Below, piece by piece: positions 5,794 to 10,777 of a stretch of DNA of 10,777 nt; position 1 is the stretch's first letter, and each line of letters opens with the position of its first letter. The stretch is from Bacteroidales bacterium (lineage in GTDB: Bacteria; Bacteroidota; Bacteroidia; Bacteroidales; F082). The notes under the pieces were generated by a model. That model worked only from the letters and a program-made list of their open reading frames with translations, made no database searches and was not told the DNA's origin. The stretch covers positions 1 through 10,777 of the forward strand of contig JAOZNY010000093.1 of NCBI GenBank assembly GCA_029933565.1, given 5' to 3'. A program made the position numbers and the translations under genes.

Positions 5794-6471
5794 TTACTCT
5801 TTTCCTTCTGTTTCTTTAGCAATATTCTTTAAGAATGTTATCATAAAGCCAAGTCCTCGTCTCATTTCCTTTGAGTTCAATGCCATCATTGCTTTGAACA
5901 AGGAGTATTCGGGGACATTCTCGACATCTATACTTTTATAAACCACAATTCCACTATTAATGGCTTTAAGCATATCTGGTTGAGTGAGACTTTTAATGGT
6001 TTCTAAAATTGTAACAATATTATCGGCTAAAGCCTGAAGATCATCCTTATCAAAGTGAGATACAATATTGTCCATTATTTTCATGGTTGCTCCAAAGAAT
6101 TCAAAGTAGCCTTTTTGCTCAAATTCATTGGCCATTTTAATTCCGTCGAGTCCTACCTGATGAAGTATTGGAGAAACATCTTTTACAAAGTCGTTGGCAC
6201 TTTCGAGCATTTCAAACATCTCGGTAATTGTGCCTACATTTCGTATAAGTTTAAATGCCAGTATTTTGAGTGCTTCTCCATCGAGTTCAATACCTGCATT
6301 ATCTAAATCGGTTACTGTGGATTTAAACACATCGGTTCCAACTATTGTAAGATCGGCGGTAAGGTCTTCAAGGGATAATCTGGTTTCCCTCTGAGCCATA
6401 ACCTCCTCCAGAACAATATCGAGTTTCCGGTTTATATCGTTTATTTGATCTTGTATATTTTTATTATCCAT
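5794..6471 (-). CDS. DUF1641 family protein
   Basis: A 225-residue, mostly helical protein. The N-terminus (about 1-30) is charged and coiled-coil-like (NDINRKLDIVLEEVMAQRE). The middle is a series of amphipathic helices, and the C-terminus KAMMALNSKEMRRGLGFMITFLKNI (within about 192-218) resembles the conserved end of DUF1641 proteins. No cysteine, signal peptide or membrane segment is seen. DUF1641 genes are known to neighbour SQR-like flavoprotein genes in many bacteria and archaea. Here it starts 2 bases after the SQR stop (TAG at 6476-6474), so the two are almost certainly translationally coupled, which suggests a complex in fixed ratio. The molecular role is not known; membrane recruitment or electron-transfer support for the flavoprotein is speculation. 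Confidence 0.85.
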   Translation of the reverse strand: MDNKNIQDQINDINRKLDIVLEEVMAQRETRLSLEDLTADLTIVGTDVFKSTVTDLDNAGIELDGEALKILAFKLIRNVGTITEMFEMLESANDFVKDVSPILHQVGLDGIKMANEFEQKGYFEFFGATMKIMDNIVSHFDKDDLQALADNIVTILETIKSLTQPDMLKAINSGIVVYKSIDVENVPEYSLFKAMMALNSKEMRRGLGFMITFLKNIAKETEGKE

Positions 6472-6473
6472 TT

Positions 6474-7703
6474 CTAAAGTTTTTTACCCGCCATTTGCAT
6501 TTCTGAGTCTATTGGCATTTCTTTTCCTTTAAGGAGGATATGCCAGTAAATCCATCTAAACATTAATTTGCCGTAATGGTTTGTGCGGGTTACTTTTAGA
6601 AGCCCGAAAGGCCCAAGACCTGGGAATGGGAAAGAACCGGCAAGAGGCTCTGTTTCGTAGTTAAAATCGATGAGTGTTCCTTTTCCGTAACCTGTTTCAA
6701 TATAACAGTTGGCATGACCATCGAATTTTGCTGTAAGAGGCCTGCCTTCAATAGCACACATCAAGTTTTCTTCTAAAATTTCGGCGGCAAAGTGAGCAAC
6801 CGAACCTGCTTTTGATGTAGGAATATTTGATGCATCGCCAATAACAAAAATATTTTCGTGGTCTTTTTGCTGGAGGGTAAACTTATCGGTATAAACAAAA
6901 TTAAGGTCATCGCCAAGGCCACTACGCTCAATCATTGCATCGCCCATATTAGTAGGCACACTTACCAGACAGTCAAATTTTACTTCGGTTCCACCGTAGT
7001 CAACAATTTTCTTTTCCTCATTGTTAACCTCCATTATGTTGAAGTCGGGGATTATTTTTATGTTTTTCTGTTCCAAAAGGTCACCCAGCATTTTTGTTGC
7101 GCGAGGTTTTGTAAATGCTCCTGGAAGTGGTGTTACATAGGTAATGTTCACTTTATCACGCATTCCACGCTCAGTGAAAAACGCATCAGCAAAAAATGCA
7201 AATTCCAAAGGTGCAACAGGGCATTTGTATGGAAGTTCGGCAATGTTGATAACAAGTTCGCCTCCTTGCCAGGTTTTAAAATAATTGGCAAGGGCAACAG
7301 CTCCCTCAATTGTATAAAAATCAAAAATATCTTTATACCATAATTCGCCCTTCAGGCCGTCAACCTCCTCAGGTGCAGTTCTTGTACCGGTTGCAATAAG
7401 CAAATAATCGTATTTTAGTATTACTCCGTCATCCAGCGCAACTTGGTTTTTTTCGGCAATTATTTTTTCGATTTTAGAGTAGATAACATTAACGCCAACA
7501 GGAAAAAAATCACTCTTGGGTTTTATAACGTCATTTCTAGTGTACATCCCAAAAGGGATAAAAAGAAATCCGGGCTGATAATAATGAGTTTTAAATTGAT
7601 CAACAATTGTAATATCCCAATCATCTCTGGAAAGTTGCTTTCTCATTTTGTTGGCCATCATCGTTCCAGCTGTTCCGGCACCCAATATTAATAACTTCTT
7701 CAT
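6474..7703 (-). CDS. Sulfide:quinone oxidoreductase-like FAD flavoprotein (first gene of the locus)
   Basis: A 409-residue FAD-dependent oxidoreductase. FAD-binding GAGTAG lies at 8-13, the second nucleotide-binding region ends in LLIATGTRTAPEEVDGL (101-117), and the flavin-contacting VIGDASNIPTSKAGSVAHF is at 287-305. Cysteines are C161 (PYKCPVAPLEF), C245, C316 and C333 (HANCYIETGYGKG). C161 and C333 sit where SQRs keep two of their redox cysteines. The third, more N-terminal one is replaced: the segment about 122-135 (WYKDIFDFYTIEGA) has none, as in some SQR subgroups with two catalytic cysteines. The C-terminus has aromatic and hydrophobic runs (LMFRWIYWHILL, 380-391) suitable for membrane attachment. 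It is followed at once by DUF1641 and preceded by a divergent regulator gene. Sulfide oxidation to persulfide or polysulfide with quinone reduction is the best guess; related oxidoreductases of other substrates cannot be ruled out. Confidence 0.88.
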   Translation of the reverse strand: MKKLLILGAGTAGTMMANKMRKQLSRDDWDITIVDQFKTHYYQPGFLFIPFGMYTRNDVIKPKSDFFPVGVNVIYSKIEKIIAEKNQVALDDGVILKYDYLLIATGTRTAPEEVDGLKGELWYKDIFDFYTIEGAVALANYFKTWQGGELVINIAELPYKCPVAPLEFAFFADAFFTERGMRDKVNITYVTPLPGAFTKPRATKMLGDLLEQKNIKIIPDFNIMEVNNEEKKIVDYGGTEVKFDCLVSVPTNMGDAMIERSGLGDDLNFVYTDKFTLQQKDHENIFVIGDASNIPTSKAGSVAHFAAEILEENLMCAIEGRPLTAKFDGHANCYIETGYGKGTLIDFNYETEPLAGSFPFPGLGPFGLLKVTRTNHYGKLMFRWIYWHILLKGKEMPIDSEMQMAGKKL

Positions 7704-7745
7704 GCTTTATGATTTATTTTACTAAATTTGATTTTTATATTGCTA

Positions 7746-7753
7746 CAAAGTTA
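7746..7753 (-). promoter_or_regulatory. -7 promoter element of the sulfur locus
   Basis: TAACTTTG on the minus strand fully matches TAnnTTTG. Transcription would start near 7740, leaving a leader of about 36 bases before the first SQR gene. No good TTTG lies at the -33 position, as expected for a promoter that depends on an activator. Confidence 0.5.
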
Positions 7754-7776
7754 TATATAGGTAGTTAGATATATAG
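7753..7776. promoter_or_regulatory. Direct octamer repeats in the divergent control region
   Basis: ATATATAG occurs at 7753-7760 and 7769-7776, separated by the related octamer GTAGTTAG. The repeats cover the stretch just upstream of the -7 element and could bind a regulator, or simply be AT-rich promoter DNA. Confidence 0.35.
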
Positions 7777-7785
7777 TTTTTTAGG

Positions 7786-7801
7786 TATGACATATTTCAT
7801 A
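7786..7801. promoter_or_regulatory. Candidate operator for the divergent FNR/CRP-family regulator
   Basis: TATGA-CATATT-TCATA is a perfect 5-base inverted repeat with a 6-base spacer, the same geometry as the CRP site TGTGA-N6-TCACA. It is centred about 53 bases upstream of the predicted start of the SQR transcript and 34 bases before the regulator's ATG, so it could activate the former and autoregulate the latter. Confidence 0.5.
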
Positions 7802-7827
7802 AAATAAGTGATAATCAATAATTTATA

Positions 7828-8523
7828 ATGAAAATAAGTAATAATATTATAAACTGTAAATCATGTGTTTACAGGAATTTGTTGTATGAAATGCTCTCTG
7901 ATGAGGAATATGGGCTAGTAAATTCATCGCGAAGGGAGATGATTTTCAAGAGAAACGAACTAATAATACAAGAAGGCGATGAAATAAGTGAATTCATGTA
8001 TTTGCGGAAGGGTTTGGTGAAATTGTATAAAACAAATTCTAAGGGGAAGGATCAGATTCTGTCTATTAACAGACCAGGCGATTTTATTAATTTGCTTAGT
8101 ATATTTTCCAATAAAACCCAGCAATATTCAGTTAGTGTACTTGAGGAAACTCATGTTTGTGCAGTAAAAATTGATACGATTTTTGATTTGGTTAAGTTAA
8201 ATAGTGAGTTCTCCATACGGGTTATGAATAGAATGAGTTATATTGCTGATGAGATAATTCATAAACGATTTGAGATTAACCAACGACAGGTTAAGGGTCG
8301 TGTTGCCTATATGCTAAGGTTTTTAGCTGAGCAGATTTATAATAAAAATGAATTCCGTATGCCAATTACCCGTAGAGAACTGGGCGAACTTATTTCGATG
8401 ACAACTGAAAATACCATTAGAACAATGTCGGAGTTTAGAAAAGATGGCATTATTGAAATGGAAGGCAAGAATGTGAATATTGTTGATTTTGATCGCCTTA
8501 AAAAAGTTTGTGAAATGGGATAA
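7828..8523 (+). CDS. CRP/FNR-family transcription regulator
   Basis: A 231-residue regulator with an N-terminal cyclic-nucleotide-binding-type beta-roll (about 25-120, with NELIIQEGDEISEFMYLRKG and NRPGDFINL) and a C-terminal winged helix (about 150-220, with TRRELGELISMTTENTIRTM). Cysteines are C10, C13, C111 and C228. C111 (VLEETHVCAVKI) aligns with FNR C122 (ALETSMVCEIPF), and the CxxC at 10-13 resembles the N-terminal iron-sulfur ligands of FNR, so three of four cluster ligands are present. In the recognition helix (TENTIRTM) the glutamate and arginine that read TGA in CRP and FNR are kept, while the FNR serine is isoleucine. It is divergent from the sulfur genes and shares with them a 124-base control region containing a CRP-geometry palindrome, so it very likely regulates them. 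Whether it senses oxygen, redox state, sulfide or something else cannot be read from the sequence. Confidence 0.92.
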   Translation: MKISNNIINCKSCVYRNLLYEMLSDEEYGLVNSSRREMIFKRNELIIQEGDEISEFMYLRKGLVKLYKTNSKGKDQILSINRPGDFINLLSIFSNKTQQYSVSVLEETHVCAVKIDTIFDLVKLNSEFSIRVMNRMSYIADEIIHKRFEINQRQVKGRVAYMLRFLAEQIYNKNEFRMPITRRELGELISMTTENTIRTMSEFRKDGIIEMEGKNVNIVDFDRLKKVCEMG

Positions 8524-8549
8524 ATCAGGAGATAAAAACTATTATGTTT

Positions 8550-8565
8550 TTCCTTCCTTCCTTCC
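8550..8565. repeat. (TTCC)x4 microsatellite between convergent genes
   Basis: Four perfect TTCC units lie in the 84-base gap between the convergent regulator and YitT genes. Just before them, AAAAAC-TATTAT-GTTTTT (8534-8551) is a weak AT-only hairpin; no strong intrinsic terminator is visible in this gap. Confidence 0.6.
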
Positions 8566-8607
8566 CTATGCAAACAAGAAAATTTTAGTTGATAAACTGT
8601 ATATTTT

Positions 8608-9501
8608 TTATTCAGCAACTTTATCTTTTAACGACCTGAAACCATTGCCAAGAATTTCATTTGCATTGAGTACGGTAACAAATGCCTTTGGGTCAATGCT
8701 ATTTATAAAATCGTTTAGCATTGTCATTTCACGGCGGTTTACAACCGCAAAGGAAATGGACTTTTCTTCACCTTTAAACATACCTTCTCCTTTTAAAAAG
8801 GTACCACCACGATTAAGGTCCTTAACAATTTTATCACGAATTTCCTGATGCTTGTCGGAAACGATAAAAAGAACTTTATCGTAATTCATGCCCTCAAGAA
8901 TTATGTCAACTACTTTTCCGGTAATAAAAATTACTATTAACGAATACAAAGGAATTTTCCAGTCGCCAAAAACTATAAGTCCTAAAAATACAATTACTGA
9001 ATCGATTATAATAAGCAGTTGGCCAACAGGGAGTTTGGTGTATTTACTAGCCATCATGGCAACAATATCGGTTCCACCCGAAGTTGCCCGTGACTTAAAT
9101 ATTAAACCTAAACCTAAGCCAATAAATAAACCACCAAATATCGACGACAGCAAAGCATCACCTTCTACCAATGGTTGTGTGCCATAAAAATATGTTATGG
9201 TATCCATGAACAATGCTGTAGAAAGAAAGCCCACAACAGTTTTCATCCCAAAACGCGGTCCAAGAACTTTAATCCCAATCAGGGTAAGAGGGATATCAAA
9301 AACCAAGGCCATCGCACCCACGGGCGTGCCTAAAATATAATGTAGAACAATAGAAATACCATAAACACCTCCGGGAACAATTTTATAAGGTGTGATGAAA
9401 AGTACATAACCTGATGCCATAATAAACGCACCAATAATTATCAGACTGTAATTCTTAATCCACTTCCAGCTGAACAATTTGTCTTTTTGAATGAAAGCCA
9501 T
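8608..9501 (-). CDS. YitT family membrane protein (DUF161 plus C-terminal DUF2179)
   Basis: A 297-residue integral membrane protein. The N-terminal part (about 15-205) has about five or six membrane segments, with the family signatures ITPYKIVPGGVYGISIVLHY (begins about 36) and KSRATSGGTDIVAMM (about 136-150). The C-terminal soluble part (about 207-290) is a DUF2179 domain, with VLFIVSDKHQEIRDKIV, GMFKGEEKS, and a hydrophobic end TVLNANEILGNGF. Length is normal for the family. The transported or sensed substrate of YitT proteins is not established. It has its own promoter at 9551-9583 and is convergent with the regulator gene, so it is probably not part of the sulfur module. Confidence 0.93.
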   Translation of the reverse strand: MAFIQKDKLFSWKWIKNYSLIIIGAFIMASGYVLFITPYKIVPGGVYGISIVLHYILGTPVGAMALVFDIPLTLIGIKVLGPRFGMKTVVGFLSTALFMDTITYFYGTQPLVEGDALLSSIFGGLFIGLGLGLIFKSRATSGGTDIVAMMASKYTKLPVGQLLIIIDSVIVFLGLIVFGDWKIPLYSLIVIFITGKVVDIILEGMNYDKVLFIVSDKHQEIRDKIVKDLNRGGTFLKGEGMFKGEEKSISFAVVNRREMTMLNDFINSIDPKAFVTVLNANEILGNGFRSLKDKVAE

Positions 9502-9550
9502 GATTTACAAATATTTATAAGTTAAAAACCAATAATTTTTTAAAAGCGGG

Positions 9551-9583
9551 CAAAAGTAATTTATTTTCCATTTCATAAGCAAA
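9551..9583 (-). promoter_or_regulatory. Promoter of the YitT-family gene
   Basis: The minus strand reads TTTG (9583-9580), a 21-base spacer, then TACTTTTG (9558-9551), a good match to the Bacteroidota promoter. Start is expected near 9544, giving a leader of about 43 bases. It overlaps the region upstream of the divergent tRNA promoter. Confidence 0.6.
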
Positions 9584-9591
9584 AAATATAT

Positions 9592-9599
9592 TATTTTTG
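9592..9599 (+). promoter_or_regulatory. -7 promoter element of tRNA-Arg
   Basis: TATTTTTG matches TAnnTTTG and lies 24 bases before the mature tRNA 5' end. The transcript would begin inside or at the edge of the inverted repeat 9603-9619. Confidence 0.5.
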
Positions 9600-9602
9600 C
9601 GC

Positions 9603-9619
9603 TCCCGATAAAATCGGGA
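9603..9619. repeat. Short perfect inverted repeat just before the tRNA
   Basis: TCCCGAT-AAA-ATCGGGA has 7-base arms and a 3-base loop, ending 4 bases before the tRNA. It could be a leader hairpin of the precursor tRNA or a dispersed palindrome of the genome. Confidence 0.7.
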
Positions 9620-9623
9620 AAAT

Positions 9624-9698
9624 GGCCCCATAGTTCAAGGGATAGAATAAAAGTTTCCTAAACTTTAGATTCAGGTTCGAGTCCTGGTGGGGCTACCA
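9624..9698 (+). tRNA. tRNA-Arg (anticodon CCT), CCA encoded
   Basis: A full cloverleaf can be drawn. The acceptor stem is GGCCCCA (9624-9630) with TGGGGCT (9688-9694; G1.U72 wobble), and the D stem GTTC/GAAT. The anticodon stem AAAGT/ACTTT encloses the loop TTCCTAA with anticodon CCT, reading AGG. The T arm is TCAGG-TTCGAGT-CCTGG, the discriminator base is A (9695), and CCA is encoded at 9696-9698. The variable loop is short, as in class I tRNAs. It has its own promoter and terminator. Confidence 0.95.
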
Positions 9699-9724
9699 AA
9701 ACCACTCCGTAATGGGGTGGTTTT
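9698..9724 (+). terminator. Intrinsic terminator of tRNA-Arg
   Basis: AAAACCACTCC (9698-9708) pairs with GGGGTGGTTTT (9714-9724) in an 11-pair stem with one G.U pair and a 5-base loop. The right arm ends in TTTT and is followed by CTG, so the U-tract is short. The first arm begins on the last base of the encoded CCA. Confidence 0.75.
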
Positions 9725-10000
9725 CTGCGATTTAGAAAGTTTTTGATTTTTCATTAGTAGGTTTTTTTGGTAGGTAAAATCATCTCTAAAATTCTTTTCC
9801 CAAAGAAACCAAATTATTTCAGCGCAGCGCAATTCTGCTGGGCAACGATGGGCTGTGCGGTGGCATGTGTGGTGGTGGAAGCACAAGTTGTTTGCAGAAA
9901 GTATGCGGAGCACTTGATCGACAGAAATTATCACAACCAACAATTTGCATTGGTTATTAATAATACAAGTTCAATAATTAGTACTTTTACAATTGAAAAT

Positions 10001-10031
10001 GGAGTTTGTGCGCAGACTCCCGTTAGGCACC
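10001..10031. other. Stem-loop followed by an attC-like core site (GTTAGGC)
   Basis: GGAGTTTG-TGCG-CAGACTCC (10001-10020) is an 8-pair hairpin with one G.U pair. Directly after it, GTTAGGC (10022-10028) fits the integron attC core GTTRRRY. The sequence TTAGGCACC (10023-10031) recurs inverted at the window end. The matching GCCTAAC on the left, needed for a whole attC, is not found. Confidence 0.3.
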
Positions 10032-10350
10032 ATATTCGACAAACCAAAATTGATGCAAATGAAAATATCAATTTCTCTTCAGCAAATTAATTTCTCAAGC
10101 TAAAGTTAAAACAGAATCTTAATAATGGAAAAAAAGGTAAATTTGAGTGAAAAAATGACTACTGATAATCAGGATCTTACTTAACGTAAGTCAGAATTCA
10201 CTGCATAAACACATGGAATTGATTTCGAGAAAATAATTAATTCCTTACGGATTTATTAACTTCGTAAGCAAATGTAAAATGGGGTCTGAAAATTATAAAA
10301 CATGGATAAATTTCAAAAACTGTAATCGACTACATATCAAAAACTAATAT

Positions 10351-10399
10351 TATATTTGTCGAAATTGTATGGAATAAACTTAAAATATTAGTATCTTTA
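10351..10399 (+). promoter_or_regulatory. Candidate promoter elements of the 91-residue gene
   Basis: Two -7-like elements precede the gene: TATATTTG (10351-10358, full match, leader of about 60 bases) and TATCTTTA (10392-10399, one mismatch, leader of about 20 bases). Neither has a good upstream TTTG, so which is used is uncertain. Confidence 0.35.
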
Positions 10400-10424
10400 G
10401 CTCATAATAATAAACTCTCCTTCT

Positions 10425-10700
10425 ATGAAAAAAGAAATGTTAATAATAATAGCTCTTTTAGGGGTATCATTTAAATCGTATGCAGGGACAGGAAGTGCAA
10501 ATGACCAGCTTAAATTTTTTCTTGCCATTATTGGATTACTATTAATTATATTAGGTCTATTAAGTGGAGTAGATTATCTACAAAAGAATGGTAAAACAAT
10601 GATCTATAAAGCCATGTCATTCTTAAAGGAAAAGATCGGTTTACTCAGAAAATATCTCAATAAAGTAATTTCTGACTATTTCGACCTATCATATTTTTAA
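10425..10700 (+). CDS. Small protein with signal peptide and one membrane segment, function unknown
   Basis: A 91-residue protein starting at ATG 10425. The first 20 residues look like a signal peptide (MKKEMLIIIALLGVSFKSYA, cleavage likely after SYA). Then come a short polar part (GTGSANDQL), a hydrophobic helix of about 18 residues (FFLAIIGLLLIILGLLSG, about 31-48), and a basic amphipathic tail (DYLQKNGKTMIYKAMSFL and onward) rich in K and aromatic residues. It would be a bitopic inner-membrane protein. No known domain is recognised and no cysteine is present. It stands alone between two attC-like half-sites, so it could be a cassette gene. Codon pattern and the signal peptide make it a believable gene. 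Confidence 0.75.
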   Translation: MKKEMLIIIALLGVSFKSYAGTGSANDQLKFFLAIIGLLLIILGLLSGVDYLQKNGKTMIYKAMSFLKEKIGLLRKYLNKVISDYFDLSYF

Positions 10701-10768
10701 TTTCATTACTACAAATCTTTCTAAGAATAATTGTAACTACGTTGATCTTCAAACGAAATAATAACAAC

Positions 10769-10777
10769 GGTGCCTAA
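10769..10777. other. attC-like half-site cut by the window edge
   Basis: The last nine bases, GGTGCCTAA, are the exact inverse of TTAGGCACC at 10023-10031. If the next base is C, this would complete GCCTAAC, the RYYYAAC core that opens an integron attC site. Confidence 0.3.

Larger units (their letters stand above)
9725..10424. other. 700-base stretch with no confident gene
   Basis: I find no recognisable protein or RNA gene here. A TTG-started 107-codon frame (9767-10090) is open but has no recognisable domain. The interval about 9821-9925 is clearly richer in G and C than its surroundings. Small hairpins include AACCAA/TTGGTT (9935-9955) and GGAGTTTG/CAGACTCC (10001-10020). A 19-codon frame starts at 10124 (MEKKVNLSEKM...). 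From about 10100 to 10424 the DNA is AT-rich and holds only short imperfect palindromes, such as ACTTA-ACG-TAAGT near 10180-10193. Confidence 0.6.

Noticed and set aside
8534..8551. Bidirectional terminator between the convergent genes
   Set aside because: The stem is only six AT-rich pairs (AAAAAC/GTTTTT), too weak to call a terminator.
9671..9943. 90-codon minus-strand frame
   Set aside because: It is antisense to the tRNA and its terminator, with no domain features.
10001..10031. Complete integron attC site
   Set aside because: Only the right-hand GTTAGGC core and a small hairpin are present; no GCCTAAC-type core is found in the 200 bases to the left, so only a half-site is claimed.
9767..10090. 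107-codon open frame starting with TTG
   Set aside because: The start is TTG with no promoter or leader support, no domain is recognisable, it spans the GC-rich island and hairpins, and a competing frame is also open across part of it.
10124..10183. 19-codon frame MEKKVNLSEKM...
   Set aside because: Too short to support, no motif, and no clear promoter; it could be a chance frame in A-rich DNA.

Overview
The window looks like a chromosomal stretch from a marine or sediment-type member of the Bacteroidota. Genes start from A-rich leaders with no clear Shine-Dalgarno sites. Several start codons are preceded by the Bacteroidota -7 element TAnnTTTG, twice with a TTG or TTTG element 19-21 bases further upstream. 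The DNA is AT-rich, and every protein that can be placed has a Bacteroidota flavour. Lineage is an inference from these features; no database was searched.

Layout. Bases 1-1647 (minus strand) hold the 5' 408 codons of queA, cut by the window edge, and a small DUF1801 gene. Bases 1740-7703 (minus strand) are a sulfur-metabolism locus. In order of transcription it holds a sulfide:quinone reductase (SQR)-like flavoprotein, a DUF1641 protein, a DsrC/TusE-family sulfur carrier with a single C-terminal cysteine, a DsrE-family protein, TatC, a second and very different SQR-like flavoprotein, and a 54-residue tryptophan-rich protein found by eye at 1740-1904. A divergent FNR/CRP-family regulator (7828-8523, plus) sits at the head of the locus; the shared intergenic region carries a CRP-geometry inverted repeat (TATGA-N6-TCATA). 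Then come a YitT-family membrane protein (8608-9501, minus), a tRNA-Arg(CCT) with its own promoter and terminator (9624-9724, plus), about 700 bases with no convincing gene, and a small secreted or membrane protein (10425-10700, plus).

How the genes may work together. SQR-type flavoproteins oxidise sulfide to protein-bound or free sulfane sulfur and pass electrons to quinone. DsrE- and DsrC/TusE-type proteins are cysteine-persulfide carriers, and DUF1641 proteins are commonly encoded beside SQR-like genes. The regulator keeps three of the four FNR cluster cysteines in alignment. I read the block as a sulfide-oxidation or sulfane-sulfur trafficking module. No dsrAB, hdr-like or tusA gene lies within the window, so the fate of the sulfur is unknown. 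Internal promoters ahead of tatC and the second SQR suggest several transcription units rather than one simple operon.

Non-coding structure is unusually rich. Nearly every spacer in the locus carries its own inverted or tandem repeat: a heptamer array overlapping the DUF1801 promoter, an octamer array at the tatC stop, and long hairpins after DUF1641, DsrC and the second SQR. A palindromic element lies in frame inside queA. The segment 10022-10777 is bounded by GTTAGGCACC and its inverse GGTGCCTAA, which resemble integron attC core sites.
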